Shown piece by piece: positions 23,511 to 34,123 of a DNA stretch of 64,000 nucleotides. Location of the stretch: positions 46,994 to 110,993 of the forward strand of contig BDDC01000039.1 of assembly GCA_001662425.1 (NCBI GenBank), given 5' to 3'. The stretch comes from Chlamydomonas sphaeroides (lineage: Eukaryota; Chlorophyta; Chlorophyceae; Chlamydomonadales; Chlamydomonadaceae). Position 1 is the stretch's first letter, and each line of letters begins with the position of its first letter. The notes beneath the pieces are model-generated. The model did no database searches, was not told the origin of the DNA, and saw only the letters and a list, made by a program, of their open reading frames with translations. Both the position numbers and the translations under genes were made by a program.

Positions 23511-26035
23511 CTATCCCTTGCCGGCGTTCACCGCTGCTACGCTGTACCCCGGGCCCACCACGGGAAACAGCACGCTGGCGCGGGGCGCCCTCTCCGCCCA
23601 GGCCTGCAGCCGCGGCCGGTCTCGGAAGTGCGGGCCGCCGCCGCCCAGCGCACGCGCCCATCCGCCCGACCTCTCCAGCCGGTACGTGGGTCCCAGCAGC
23701 TCGCCCACCGCCCAGCCCGCCAGCGCGCCGCCCACGTGGGCGCTGCATGTCACGATGGGGCGCAGGGGGGGGGCAGGACATTGCGTTGGAGGACGTTGCG
23801 AAAGGACATGCTCGTACTCTTAGGCCGGGCATTGTCGCGTCGGGGCGAGCAAGGGTGCTACGTCGCCGGGGGTTGCGGTGGCGCCTGCTCCACCTCGCCT
23901 CGTCCTGTGCGTAGGCACGCCCCGTGGCGCATGGCTCCCACAGCCGCCCGCTGCTGGCCTTCGCACTGCATACATCGGTTCTCTTGATACGGTGACGATG
24001 AACTCCATGCACGCTACCGACTGAGGGCACTCCTGGGGATGAGACCCGTGGGCCATGGCTCCGACCCCTGCCCGGCACTCCGCACCTGACGTCCAGCCGC
24101 GACCACAGCAGCAGGTGGTACACTGCGGCCGCCTGCGCAGTGCGCTCGCCCTCGACCCGCAGAGCGGCGCCCGCCTCGGCCGGCAGCAGCGCCGCGTGCT
24201 GCGCGTGGTAGCGCCACAGCGCCGCCGCCACGCCGAAGACCGCGCCGCTGGCGCCCAGGCTGTTTGTCGAGGGGGCGGCGGCGAGCGGGGGCGCATAGCA
24301 CACGGTGACGGGTCAGCACGCACATTGCAAGACAGGCCGAGGCCGAGGACGGCAGGAGCGGCGAGGCGCCGTGAGCGCAAAGCCGTCGTGGGGCGGCGGG
24401 CGGGCGCGGGCCGAGGCAGGCTCACCTGGACCGCCCGCCGTTGAGCGCGAGGGAGGCCACGGTGGCGGCGACGGAGGAGGCGAGGAAGGTGGCGGCGGCG
24501 CGCTCCGTGCCCGCCACCGCCTCCAGCTGGGAGCCCAGCTTGGCCAGCGCAAAGTAGTTGCCCTGGGGCCGCGGCGGGGGGAGGAGGGTGCGCGCGCGCA
24601 TGTGGGCCGGGCAGGAGCTGGTCGCCGGGGGCTGCCTGGCGGAGGCATGCGGGAGGCCATGCTGCGCGGCTGGGCGCATCCCGCGGGCGGCGCGAGACTG
24701 CGGAGGCGCGGACGGCGGCGGGGGGAGTAGGCGGGGCGCGGATGGGGCGTCGCGCTGCGGGCGACGGCACGAGTGCGGGGGTGGTTGTTTGCGAGTCCAG
24801 GCCTAGCGCAAACCCTGGCCCTCCGGGGGCCCTCACCTCCCGGCGCCGCCAACCCTCTGGAGCGCCAAACCCCTCAGGGGCCCCCCTTCCCTCAGGAGCC
24901 CCCCCCGATCCCCACCCCTCACCATGAGGTGCAGCGGCCCCGCGTGCGCCACACTCCATGTGGCCAGCCGCCACAGCTGGCCCCGGCAGATGGCGCCGCG
25001 GTCCTGCGGCAGGGCAGGGGCAGGGGCAGGGCTACAGCAGGCCCCAGGGCACGAGGGCGGCAGCGCCCAGTGGCGGGCAAGCGCACGTCTTCCCCGCCTG
25101 CCCCCGTGCGGCGCGTGCGGCGCCTGTGGCCGCTGTAGTCGCCTGGCGCGATGGTCTGAACTAGCCCGCTGGCAGCTCCCGCCCCGCCCGCCCACCCATC
25201 CCTCCAGCCCACCCATGGCCCCAGGCCCCACCAGCATCATGAAGCGTGTGGCGTAGCCCAGCGTCACCAGCTGCAGCCCCGCGCCGTACAGCAGCGCCCG
25301 CAGTAGGCTGCTGGTGGCGGGGCAGCCGCCCGCGGCCAGCTCCGCCAGGTGCGAGTCCAGGGCGCGCTGCGCGGCGGCGCTGCGGGGCGTGCGGAGGCGC
25401 AGCGGGGTGCAGGGGGCCACAGGGGAAAGGGTGGAATACGACAGGACGGCGCGAGCTGGGCCCAGGGGTGAGGTGTCGGCAGCTGGCTGCGGCCGGGCGG
25501 GAGCATGGCAGGCGCCGTCCCAGCCTTTCGGCACCGGTGCAACGCCGCATGACGGCGTGGCAGCAGCTCATGTGGCGCCGGTGGCCACTCGCTGTGTGAC
25601 AGGGGCGGCTGGTGAGGCTAGCTGTGGGACTTACAGGAGCGCTGTCGCGTGCTTAGCGGCGGCCTGGAGCAGCACCGGGGACAGAAGCTCCCAGGCGCTC
25701 GGCTGCTGGCCGCTTCCGCTGCCGCTGCCGGCGGGGGCGCCGCCGCCGCCGAAGATGGCTGGAAGCTGCGGCAGCTGTGGTAGCGGTGGCAGCGGCGGCA
25801 GGGGCGGCAGGTCCGGCATGGCGGGCAGCGCGGCGGCGAGCGGCGCAGCGGCCGCTGCGAGAGTGGCCGCGCGGCGGAGGAGGCCGTGAGAGCGCGTCCG
25901 TCGAGGTGAGGGCCCGGGAGAGCTGCCGAAGCGTGGCCAGCCCCCCGGGCCCAGACTGCGCATCTTTGCGGCAGTGGTCGGCGGCGGCGGTGCCCCGTGC
26001 CGACTGCGATGACGCGATGCTGCGGATGGCGCCAA
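23511..26035 (-). CDS. Rhomboid-family intramembrane serine protease, 390 aa
   Basis: Six exons with matching phases: 26035-25635, 25379-25232, 25003-24923, 24562-24426, 24259-24086, 23742-23511. After an Arg/Ser/Ala-rich leader and a Pro/Leu repeat stretch come the rhomboid hallmarks: a W-R in the L1 loop, the H-A-G-P-L-H-L-M-G-N segment, the catalytic GASG motif (exon 5), and the AHVGG motif with the dyad His (exon 6). Hydrophobic segments surround each. Rhomboids cut transmembrane substrates inside the bilayer. The basic N-terminus could be a plastid or mitochondrial targeting peptide, as in organellar plant rhomboids, but this is inference. The last about 45 residues after the final TM are non-conserved. 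The first ATG of the open frame was taken as start; an internal Met about 25 codons in is possible. Confidence 0.85.
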
Positions 26036-27132
26036 GCCCTAGGTCAGCAATTTCCCATACAACAAAGCAGCTGAGTTATGTATATGTCAGCTGTGAGCTT
26101 GGATAGCGCAGCGCGCGCAAGGCCGCGCCGGTCTGCGAAGCAATAGGTGCGATGGTTGAAGCCAGCGAGCAGCAGGTGTAAAGCTGCAGCAATAACAGGT
26201 GCAGTAGTGCAGACGTATATCAGGGACACCCAATGCGCGTCTCCCACCGCGCCGACCCACTGGTCTGTCCGCGCATGCCCAATTTTGCGAGCTTTCTAGC
26301 CCCTCTCTCTTCCGCCCCTCCGCTACCACATCCGTCCCCTCCAACGCACCCCATTGCGTGCACTGTTCCGCATGTGATTCAGGAGACAGGGGCTGGTGGC
26401 TGGACGGCGCGGCGACCGGCGGGGCGACAGCGCGGTGTGTTGGGGTGCCCCGCCCCCTGCGACCCACAGGCGGCGACAGCCTGCGTCCTCCGGCGGGGCT
26501 TCGTGCGAAGCCCCACGGGTAGCTACAAAGCCATGGCCTCTTGCGTCACACGCTCACTGGAGTAAGCTGCCTGCTGCCACAGCTGCTCTCCACCCCTCCC
26601 CCTCCCCCAGGGCATGGGCTAACACGACACGCAGGCCAGGAGGTTGTGCTGATTCAAGTTGTGGGCATCCTGGTGTGGTACGTTGTGACAGGCCTGCGAG
26701 GCCTGACCACGTAGCTTTACTGCGGGGGCTGCGCAGCGCTTGAGTGCGTGACCCCTGCCGTCGCCTTCCTCAGGCGCCGTCTGCACCCCCTAAAAGGCGC
26801 GCAGCATAGCTGTTTGGAAGCCAAAGCCCCCACTGCAGGAGCTTGGCTGCGCCCGCATGGGCCTTCGTCCCTTGAGCCACCGCCCGACCCTGCCTATGCC
26901 GCGCCCCTAACGCGGGTGTAAATATGGGACTATGAAGACAAGTCCACAACAAACGCAACGTCACCTGACGTCGTGTTACGACAATTTGACATTCACACAT
27001 ACTTGGGTCCAATGAGCCACGACGAACGACGCACCGGCTCACGCCAAGAGCTCACGCCAGACTCGTTCCCAGGCTCCGCAACACCAAGTGCAGCGCCACT
27101 CCTCGCCACTCTGTGAGGAAGCGCTCCATCAG
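26036..27132. other. Intergenic between rhomboid and NHX genes
   Basis: No exon recognised. It contains the upstream region of the rhomboid gene and the 3' UTR of the NHX gene, both on the minus strand. No minus-strand TGTAA was seen. Base composition is less GC-rich than the flanking exons. Confidence 0.45.
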
Positions 27133-30100
27133 TCAAGCCAGCAGCGTGTCCTGATGCCCGCCCGCACCGCCTCCGCCGTCCGCATCCGCCCTGCTGCCGC
27201 CCAGCCACGGCTGCAGCCACCGCGCGTCAAAGCGGCGCCACTGCTCATGGATCCACGTGCGCTCCTCCTCCTCGCCCGCCACCGCCGCGGCCAGGGGCGA
27301 CGCCATCGCGCCGCCCCCAACCCGCACCGCCACGCCCGGCCCCAGCCCGCGCCGCGGCGTGCCAGCGGCGCTGGCAGCCGCCGACGCGAGCACCGTGACG
27401 CCGATCAGCCCTCCCGGGCCCAGAGGCACTCCTGCGACAAGAGCGGAACCGGCGCCCGGCAGCGGGGACGCCGGCGACACCGGCAACCCGGGCACCATCC
27501 CGCTCCACAGCTGGTCGTTTGCGTCGCCCTCGACCGCCATGCCGCCTGCCCAGCCGGCGGCCTGGCAAGGTGCGGAGCTGCCGCCGCCGGTGTTGAGCCC
27601 ATCGTAGCCGTAGCCAAGGTCGGAGCAGAGCTCATCCGGCTGCGCACTTGAGGCGGTGTAGGCCGGGGCGCCAGGAGCCGATTGCCCCTTGCCGGAGCCT
27701 CCTTGATGCGGGAGCAGCGGAGCGCGCAGGTCGCAGCCAGCGGCGTGGCCTGCGTCCACGCTGCTACCGGCGAGCCGTGACCGAGGGCCTCCTATGGACG
27801 GCGCCGTCCCGGACCTGGCGGGCGCTGGCTTGGGCAGCAGCAGCGCCATGACGGGCTGCGTCACCACGCCCAGGCCCACGGTGGTGGCCAGGACCACCGC
27901 GATGACGGCGCTGATGACGGCGCGGTGCTCGGGTCGCGTGGCTGCGGGGCGGGTTGGCAGCGGCAGCGGTGATGTGAGGGAAGGGCGATGCCATCACGTC
28001 ACTCGCGGAGCAGGTCCAGAACGCGCTGATCCGGCTTACGGAGGCGTGGCCAGCTTATCGCCCCGCGACGGCGCACAGCCAACGGAAGCATAGCTGGAAT
28101 TAGCGCGCACTCAGTCCTGGAGCCGCGGGGTTGCAGCTGCTTGCGCACCCGTGTCGGAGTAGAAGCTGTGGTAAACAAGCGCCAGGGAGATGGCTCCGCG
28201 CGGCAGGCCGCCCCACCACAGCACCGCGGGGCCGCCCGGCGGCGGGATGGGGTCGCGGCGCCTCCACAGCTTGTTGGCGAGCGCGCAGACGGGGAAGGTG
28301 AAGGCCGCCCGGGCCGCCAGCAGCAGCGCCAGCAGCCCAGCGGACAGCGCCAGCGTGCCCAGCGGCGCCCGCAGCGCTGCTAGGCTGGCGCGGGCGCCGG
28401 GGCCCATGCTCCTGTGGGGTGGCGCGGCGTTGCGTCGCGTTGCGTGGCGTGGCGTGGCGTGACGTGATGGCAGGCAGCGTCATGGCGGGTTCCTGACAGG
28501 CAGCGCACGCAGGGGCTCGGCCGCTTGGCACCCGGGCCGAGCCGCCCGCATGCGGCTTGCGCTGGGGGCAACGCAGCCGCGTGACCGGCACCGCCGCTCA
28601 CCACCAGTCGGCCGTGACCCACACGTCCAGGCCCGCGTACACAAACAGCACCGTCTCGCAGGCGGCGGAGATGACGTGGAAGCCGTGGCGCGTCAGCACC
28701 TGCGACGGTCAGGTCAGGCGGCGGCAAGCGAGTGGCGGCGCAGGCGGCTTTGCCGTGAACACGTTCAACATACTACCGCAGGAGGTCAAGTGCCTGCACG
28801 CACAGCCGCCGAGTTGAAGGCTGGCCGCACCGGCGCCCCTGCGACCGCACCTTGGCTGCGGGCGCCAGGTTGTGCCAGGTGTAGTGGCTCATGGTGATGC
28901 CGCAGAAGAAGACCGACAGGATAGCCGACAGCTGGCGGGAGGCGACGGAGGGCCGGCGGGCGCAAGGGGCGGAGCGCATGCGCACTCTAGCGTGGGGGCA
29001 CGCGCTGGGGCGTGTAGGGACGGGGACGCCCAGACCAAGCGTGACGGGAGCCAAGGCCCGCGGCCCAGCGCACCTGCAGTCCCTCGGCCAAGAAGTAGGC
29101 CGCCAGGCCCATGACCGCCACCACCAGGCACTCGCGGTCGGGTGCGGGCGGGCCGCGCGTGAAGAGCCACCTGGGCAGGGCGGGCGGCGGCAGGGGCGCA
29201 GACGTGCGGGTGCAGGCATGCGCACGAGGGCCGGGGGGCACGGGCGCGCAAGCCACCCGACCCACTTTCGGGCCATTGGAGTCGAGTCCGCAGCGTGCTG
29301 CCGCAGCTCGCGTGGCCACCGGGCGCCCCGGGCATCGGCCACCACCCCAGCTCCGCGAGAGCGCCCTTTCCTCTCCAGCGGATGCTGGCCCCAAGATGCC
29401 GGGCAGTCGCCCCAGCCGCCCGACATGGGATCCCCTTGCACAGCACGCGTAGGGCGCCTGGTCGCTCGCCGCCGCTGCCAGGCCCTCACCCACCTCACGA
29501 CGCCGGCGCTGGCCAGCCCCACGGCCAGGCCCAGCCCGGTGCTGAGCACGAAGAGCCAGCAGAAGCGCAGCACGAGCGCGCCCATGGCCGAGGGGTCGAG
29601 CACGTCCGACTCGTCCATGTTGGCGGGCAGGCCCTGCGCGGTAGGCAGCAGAACCGGCGGGGCAGCGGCACCGTAACCGCCAAACCGACCCGAGTTTGCT
29701 ACGCTCCGCTAGCGCTCCTTGGCCAATAGGGCACGCGTCGAGGTACGTGAAGCGCCACGCACATGGGGCTCCAGGCGCGGTGACTTGGGTGCGCGTCTAC
29801 ACGGCGGTTGTTAGGCAGCTGTGCAAGCCTGGCTCACCGCGGTGGCACTGAGCAGCACGATGGCGGTGGCATCGTTGAGCACCCCCTCGCCGAACAGCAG
29901 CGCGTACAGCAGCGGACTGGCCTCGGGGCTGAGCACCTGCAGGGGGGCGGCGTTGCAAGCCGTTTAAGATGGCAGCTGCGAGGGCGGGGTTCCCGCCAAG
30001 GTGGGACTGATGCCTGGAGCGGGCGGGATGGGGTATCGGGGGGCCTTGCTGGGGGCGAGCTGCTGGTCCGGGGGCACAGCACCCTGGGGTGGGCGCAGGG

Positions 30101-31568
30101 GCAAGAGAGGGCGCGCGTGCGCATGCGCGCGGGTTTGTGTTTGTGCGAAGCGGCGCCGGCGGTCGCGGCCGCATCCCACCAGCCGCTGGCGCGTACGCAA
30201 TCCCGGCACGCCTCCATGTGGTCGGGGGCCACGGGTCAGGCGGCAGTGCAGCCGTCACGGCCCACCTGCAGCGTGGCGACGCTGTCTGTGGCGGACAGCA
30301 CGGCGCCCAGCGCCAGCGCGGTGCGGATGAGGCCGCGGCGGGGCAGCCCCACTGCGCAGAGGGCGGCGGGCAAGGGGCGGAGGGCGGTTGCCCGGAGCTT
30401 GTTTCCGGCGCAGAGCTCGCACGCCGCCCGCCAGCTGCGGCGCTGGCGCAGCGCACCTGCGCGCATCAGCTGCAGCCCGCCCGCGGCGATGACCGCCGCC
30501 GTGAAGAGCGTGCCGATGACGCCGAAGACCACCACGGTGAAGAAGTTGCGAAAGAACAGCTTCTTCTTGATGGAGAAGCCTGCGCAGCAGGCCGCATTGG
30601 TGGCGCAGAGTAGGGCCGACGGGCCAATGGGGTCCACTTTTGATGTAGGGCGCCGCGCCGCGCCGCGAGCGGATGCGACGCGCGGCAGGGCGGGCAGGGT
30701 CACGCATTTGAGTAATGCGGCACAGGCCATGGGGCAGAGTCGGCAAGGCAGGGCCCGTCCAGGCACAGAGCGCATGGGCCGCCTTGGTGCGGCACCTCAC
30801 GGTTTGGCCCAGATGGCCCCAAGAAAGCTGGGGCCTGGGCGCCTCGCCCGGCGGGCTCATGAGGCCGAGGCATGCGCGCACCGCCCAGCTGGGCAGGGCC
30901 AAGGGGCAGCGCAGCGGCCTACTAGCGCAAGCAGAGGCACAGGAAGCCAATGCCGGTGCCGTGCTGGCATGCACCTGCGGAGAAGATGATAGGTGGCAGC
31001 AGCGTCTGGAAGAAGACGCCCTCATCAAAAGTGACCAGCCGACGGGGCACGCGGTGCGCGGGCGTCGCCAGCTGCATGGCAGGCAGGCAGGCAGACAGGG
31101 AGGGAGAATTAATGAGATGAAAGCGCGCGGCCAGGCAGGCATGGTGGGGTGCACTGTCACACGGGCCAGCTGCGAGTCGCAGAGGCCCGAGATGCCACCC
31201 CCAGCCTGGCGCCGCCCAGCTCGACGGAGGGGCTATGCGGCGTACGTACATAGAACGACAGGAAGATGGCTCCGCCCGTGGCAATGCCCAGCAGCAGCGC
31301 CACGCTGCCCTGCACGCCCGCGAGGGTGGTGGCCAGGGGCCGTTCAAGCCACGCAGGTGGCGTAGCAGGCCAAGCCTGTGCAGTTTTGTACTTGAAAACC
31401 AGCGTGTTGAGTTTGTGGGAGTAGCTGGGGCCGGGGCGTTGAGCATACCTCGGTCGCCCATTTGAACCGGGCTTTCTTGATGCCGTGCCCGACCAGCAGC
31501 GCCACCAGCACGATGCCCAGGAAGGCGGCAGTGCTGAGAGCCTCGGTGGCCGTGGCGTCCTCAGCCAT
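27133..31568 (-). CDS. NHX-type Na+(K+)/H+ exchanger (CPA1 family), 690 aa
   Basis: Twelve exons: 31568-31449, 31309-31250, 31071-30975, 30579-30457, 30351-30266, 29936-29838, 29633-29494, 29170-29074, 28931-28851, 28699-28602, 28411-28149, 27941-27133; all phases agree. The protein has 10-12 hydrophobic segments. Hallmarks are FFQTLLPPIIFSAGF (the amiloride-site motif of NHX/NHE proteins), ATDSVATL, FGEGVLNDATAIVL (the ND ion-binding region), and a W-W-G-G-L-P-R-G-A-I-S segment matching the conserved WxxGxxRGAxS stretch. Such exchangers swap cytosolic Na+ or K+ for H+ across vacuolar, endosomal or plasma membranes. The C-terminal tail of about 240 residues is Gly/Ala-rich and ends in a more ordered W-rich stretch (WIHEQWRRF, WLQPW), which is not typical of plant NHX1. 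Which membrane it serves cannot be decided. It is divergent from Y14, with 609 bp between the starts. Another in-frame Met at 31610 could be the start. Confidence 0.92.
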
Positions 31569-32177
31569 CTCGCTGTGGGGCGGGCTGGCACGCGGAGGCG
31601 AGCTGCCCACGGCTGCAGGAACTGTTGATGGGCGTGTCGGGGCGTCAGCGGCTGACAGCCGCCGCCAGGACGGTTGCTGTCAAGGACCTTGATAGTGCGG
31701 CACTGGGGTCCACCCTGCAGAGCCTGAGCTGGGCTAACTGGGCAGGCTCGGTTTCACTGGGGTCTGCACGACCGTCGAGGTGTGTCAGGCGCTGCACGTG
31801 TTGCGCAACAGTCGCGGCGATGTACAGGCACGCCTTATAGAGCTGTCGTGGGCTCTCGACTCAGCAGGTAGGCAAGTTGGCGTGATAGGGCGCCACTAAA
31901 CGACGTTGCGTGGACATGTGCGTGCGGCCAAGGGCTCGCTATTATAACAGCTATGTGATTGGAAGCAGCCACTGTCATGTATCCGGTACTGAGTGACTCC
32001 GGCACATAACGAAGGTTGAAGGTGTAACTGCAGCCCCGGCCCGGGGGTCGGCGCCCAAGGCCCATGCAGTCTTCCGGCAAGCACGGCCGTTGCACCTCCA
32101 GCACGCCACTATCGCTCCTTAGCCATCATCGCTGTTACTTCGTTCACATCCCTGTTGCTTTGACTTGCGTTCCGAAA
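31569..32177. promoter_or_regulatory. Shared divergent promoter region (NHX / Y14)
   Basis: A 609-bp interval separates the start codons of NHX (minus) and Y14 (plus). It must contain both promoters and 5' UTRs. It includes an AT-rich patch around 31938-31950 in otherwise GC-rich DNA. No convincing TATA box or named element was identified. Confidence 0.5.
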
Positions 32178-32966
32178 ATGGAAGACGCTATGGAGCACGA
32201 CGAGCGCATGCAAGGCCTAGACAAGAAGAAGAAGGGACGTGGCCACAGAGACACCTCAGACTGGGCTGACCGCTATGGCGGGGCGCGCTTCAGGGAGCTC
32301 GACCCCAACTCCAAGCCGGGGCCTACGCCATCGGTGGAGGGCTGGGTCGTGCTCATCACGGGTATCAATGAGGAGGCGCAGGAGGAGGACATTCACGAGG
32401 CGTTCGCCGAGTTTGGGGACGTGAAGAACATTTACATGAACCTGGACCGCCAGACCGGCTTCGTGAAGGGATACGCGCTCGTGGAGTACAAGCTGCAACG
32501 CGAGGCGCAGGCGGCTATTAGCGAGATGAACGGGAAAGAGTTGCTGGCGCAGACGATCTTGGTGAGCGCGCCGCCCGCGAACCCAGCGTTGACCATATCT
32601 GGCTGGAGCGCCGCTCGAAGTGCACAGCGAGCGCGTCGGGGCGGGGCTGTCGGGGGCCGTGTCTCGCGTGCGTCGGTCGGCGGGGGAGCCCGTCCCGGCG
32701 GCACGCGCACGCAGCGGCCGTCGGCAGGTGGCACTCCCACCTGCAAGCCGCGAGGGGAGTTTCGGGTGAAAGTGTGCGGCATCGTTGCACGTCAGCATGC
32801 GCACGCGTTGGCGCTGGGGCACGTTGCAGGAACCTGGCGGCCACGGCCCGGCCTGCTTTAACACCGTTCTGCTCAAACTGAGTCCCATGCCGCTGTCTCC
32901 TCACCCTATCCAACCCCCTCTGCATAGGTGGACTGGGCGTTCCGCAAGCCCCAGCGGCGGCGGTGA
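32178..32966 (+). CDS. RBM8A: Y14 / RBM8A, exon-junction-complex core RNA-binding protein
   Basis: Two exons, 32178-32561 and 32928-32966, join as ...Q-T-I-L|V-D-W-A-F... through a 366-bp GT-AG intron (140 aa). The N-terminus is short and charged (KKKKGRGHRD). It is followed by a single RRM with RNP2 V-L-I-T-G-I and RNP1 K-G-Y-A-L-V-E-Y, and the short basic tail K-P-Q-R-R-R. The segment SVEGWVVLITGINEEAQEED matches the invariant start of the Y14 RRM. Y14 binds Mago to form the EJC heterodimer deposited upstream of splice junctions. The algal C-terminus lacks the longer RS/RGG tail of animal Y14. An upstream in-frame ATG at 32064 exists, but the conserved protein starts at 32178. Confidence 0.95.
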
Positions 32967-33279
32967 CCATGACCCGAGCACAAGAGCAGCTGCAGCGGAC
33001 CTCAGGAAGCGGCCTGGATGCGCGCGCTGAGGACGGCGCTCAGGTTGCTCTGAGGCTGGCGAGCGGCGGGTGGACGTTCGGGTGGTAGGACGTGGCGAGT
33101 ACGAGTATCGGACTGGGGCTTGGTGGTAGGGTGTGCCGAGGGGTGTGCACGCTGGCGGTGTTGTGGAAGGGGTGGTGATGGATCTGCCGGATTTGGCATG
33201 CCCACAGACTGCGCGACGGGGTGAGCGGGAGGGGCAGACATGCGAGGCGCAAGCGTCGCCGTGTGATCATGCACGGCGT

Positions 33280-33284
33280 TGTAA
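33280..33284 (+). terminator. TGTAA polyadenylation signal candidate for Y14
   Basis: This is the first TGTAA downstream of the Y14 stop codon at 32964-32966, the position expected for a chlorophycean poly(A) signal. Confidence 0.5.
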
Positions 33285-33522
33285 CGGAGAAGGGCGTGCT
33301 TCGTCTCGACGCCATTATCATGGTGCGCTTGTCGCGGGGGCACACAACCAGAACACAACCTGGGCAAGGTTTGCTGTACGGAATGTCATGCATCGGGCAC
33401 AGTTCGTTTCTTTCTCACTGGGTCACTGTCCCAGGCGCGCGTGCGGTAGCGCAGATGACGGTGTGCAAATAACGGCGTAGCCACAGGGGCAAGGAAGAAC
33501 GGTGGTAACCTTCTGGAGTGGG

Positions 33523-33527
33523 TTACA
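33523..33527 (-). terminator. TGTAA polyadenylation signal candidate for PGD
   Basis: TTACA on the plus strand gives TGTAA on the minus strand about 600 nt after the PGD stop. It faces the Y14 signal about 240 bp away. Confidence 0.4.
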
Positions 33528-34123
33528 CTGCATGTCACAGTGCTGCCCACCGCAGCAGCACCCCTCATCTCATAGCACTCACGCCACCCTTATTGCGCAC
33601 GGCCTGCACCTGCAACTACCACCCAGGCACAAGCTGTTGCTATGCTGCGGCTGCAAAGAACCAACGACCGAAATGCGAAAGCCGTACATGCGCCGCTGGG
33701 CTCGCCCAATGCAGGCACCTAGCGCGCAGAGTCGCCACCAGCGGCATGCTCCTGCCGCACACAAGAGACGCACACGTGCACACACGCTCCTAGCTACCGC
33801 CGCCGAGCCTATCGGGCCACGCCCGTCCGCCATGTTGGCGTGCCGTTGTAAAGAAGCCCGAATGATGCCACCAGCCCGCCCCATTGAAGCCCATCCCATT
33901 TCTCCGTGCCAGCTGCCACCAGCAACCTCCGGCCGCACACTCGCACTCGAGCCCTCGACCGGCAGCAGTGCAATACGCTCCCGCACGGCTGCTCAGCAAC
34001 ACACCGCACTCGAGTTCGACCAACCGGGCACCGCAGCGCAAGGCGCGCTAGCTAGGCGCTTGGACGGACGAACGCTACCGACCAAGTCCCGATCACCGCC
34101 CACAAGCCTCTTCAGCAGGCCGT

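Larger units (their letters stand above)
32967..34123. other. Convergent 3' UTR region of Y14 and PGD
   Basis: Both flanking genes end here. TGTAA occurs on the plus strand at 33280-33284 (314 nt past the Y14 stop) and on the minus strand at 33527-33523 (about 600 nt past the PGD stop). Predicted transcripts therefore just avoid overlap. No coding exon was seen. Confidence 0.55.
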
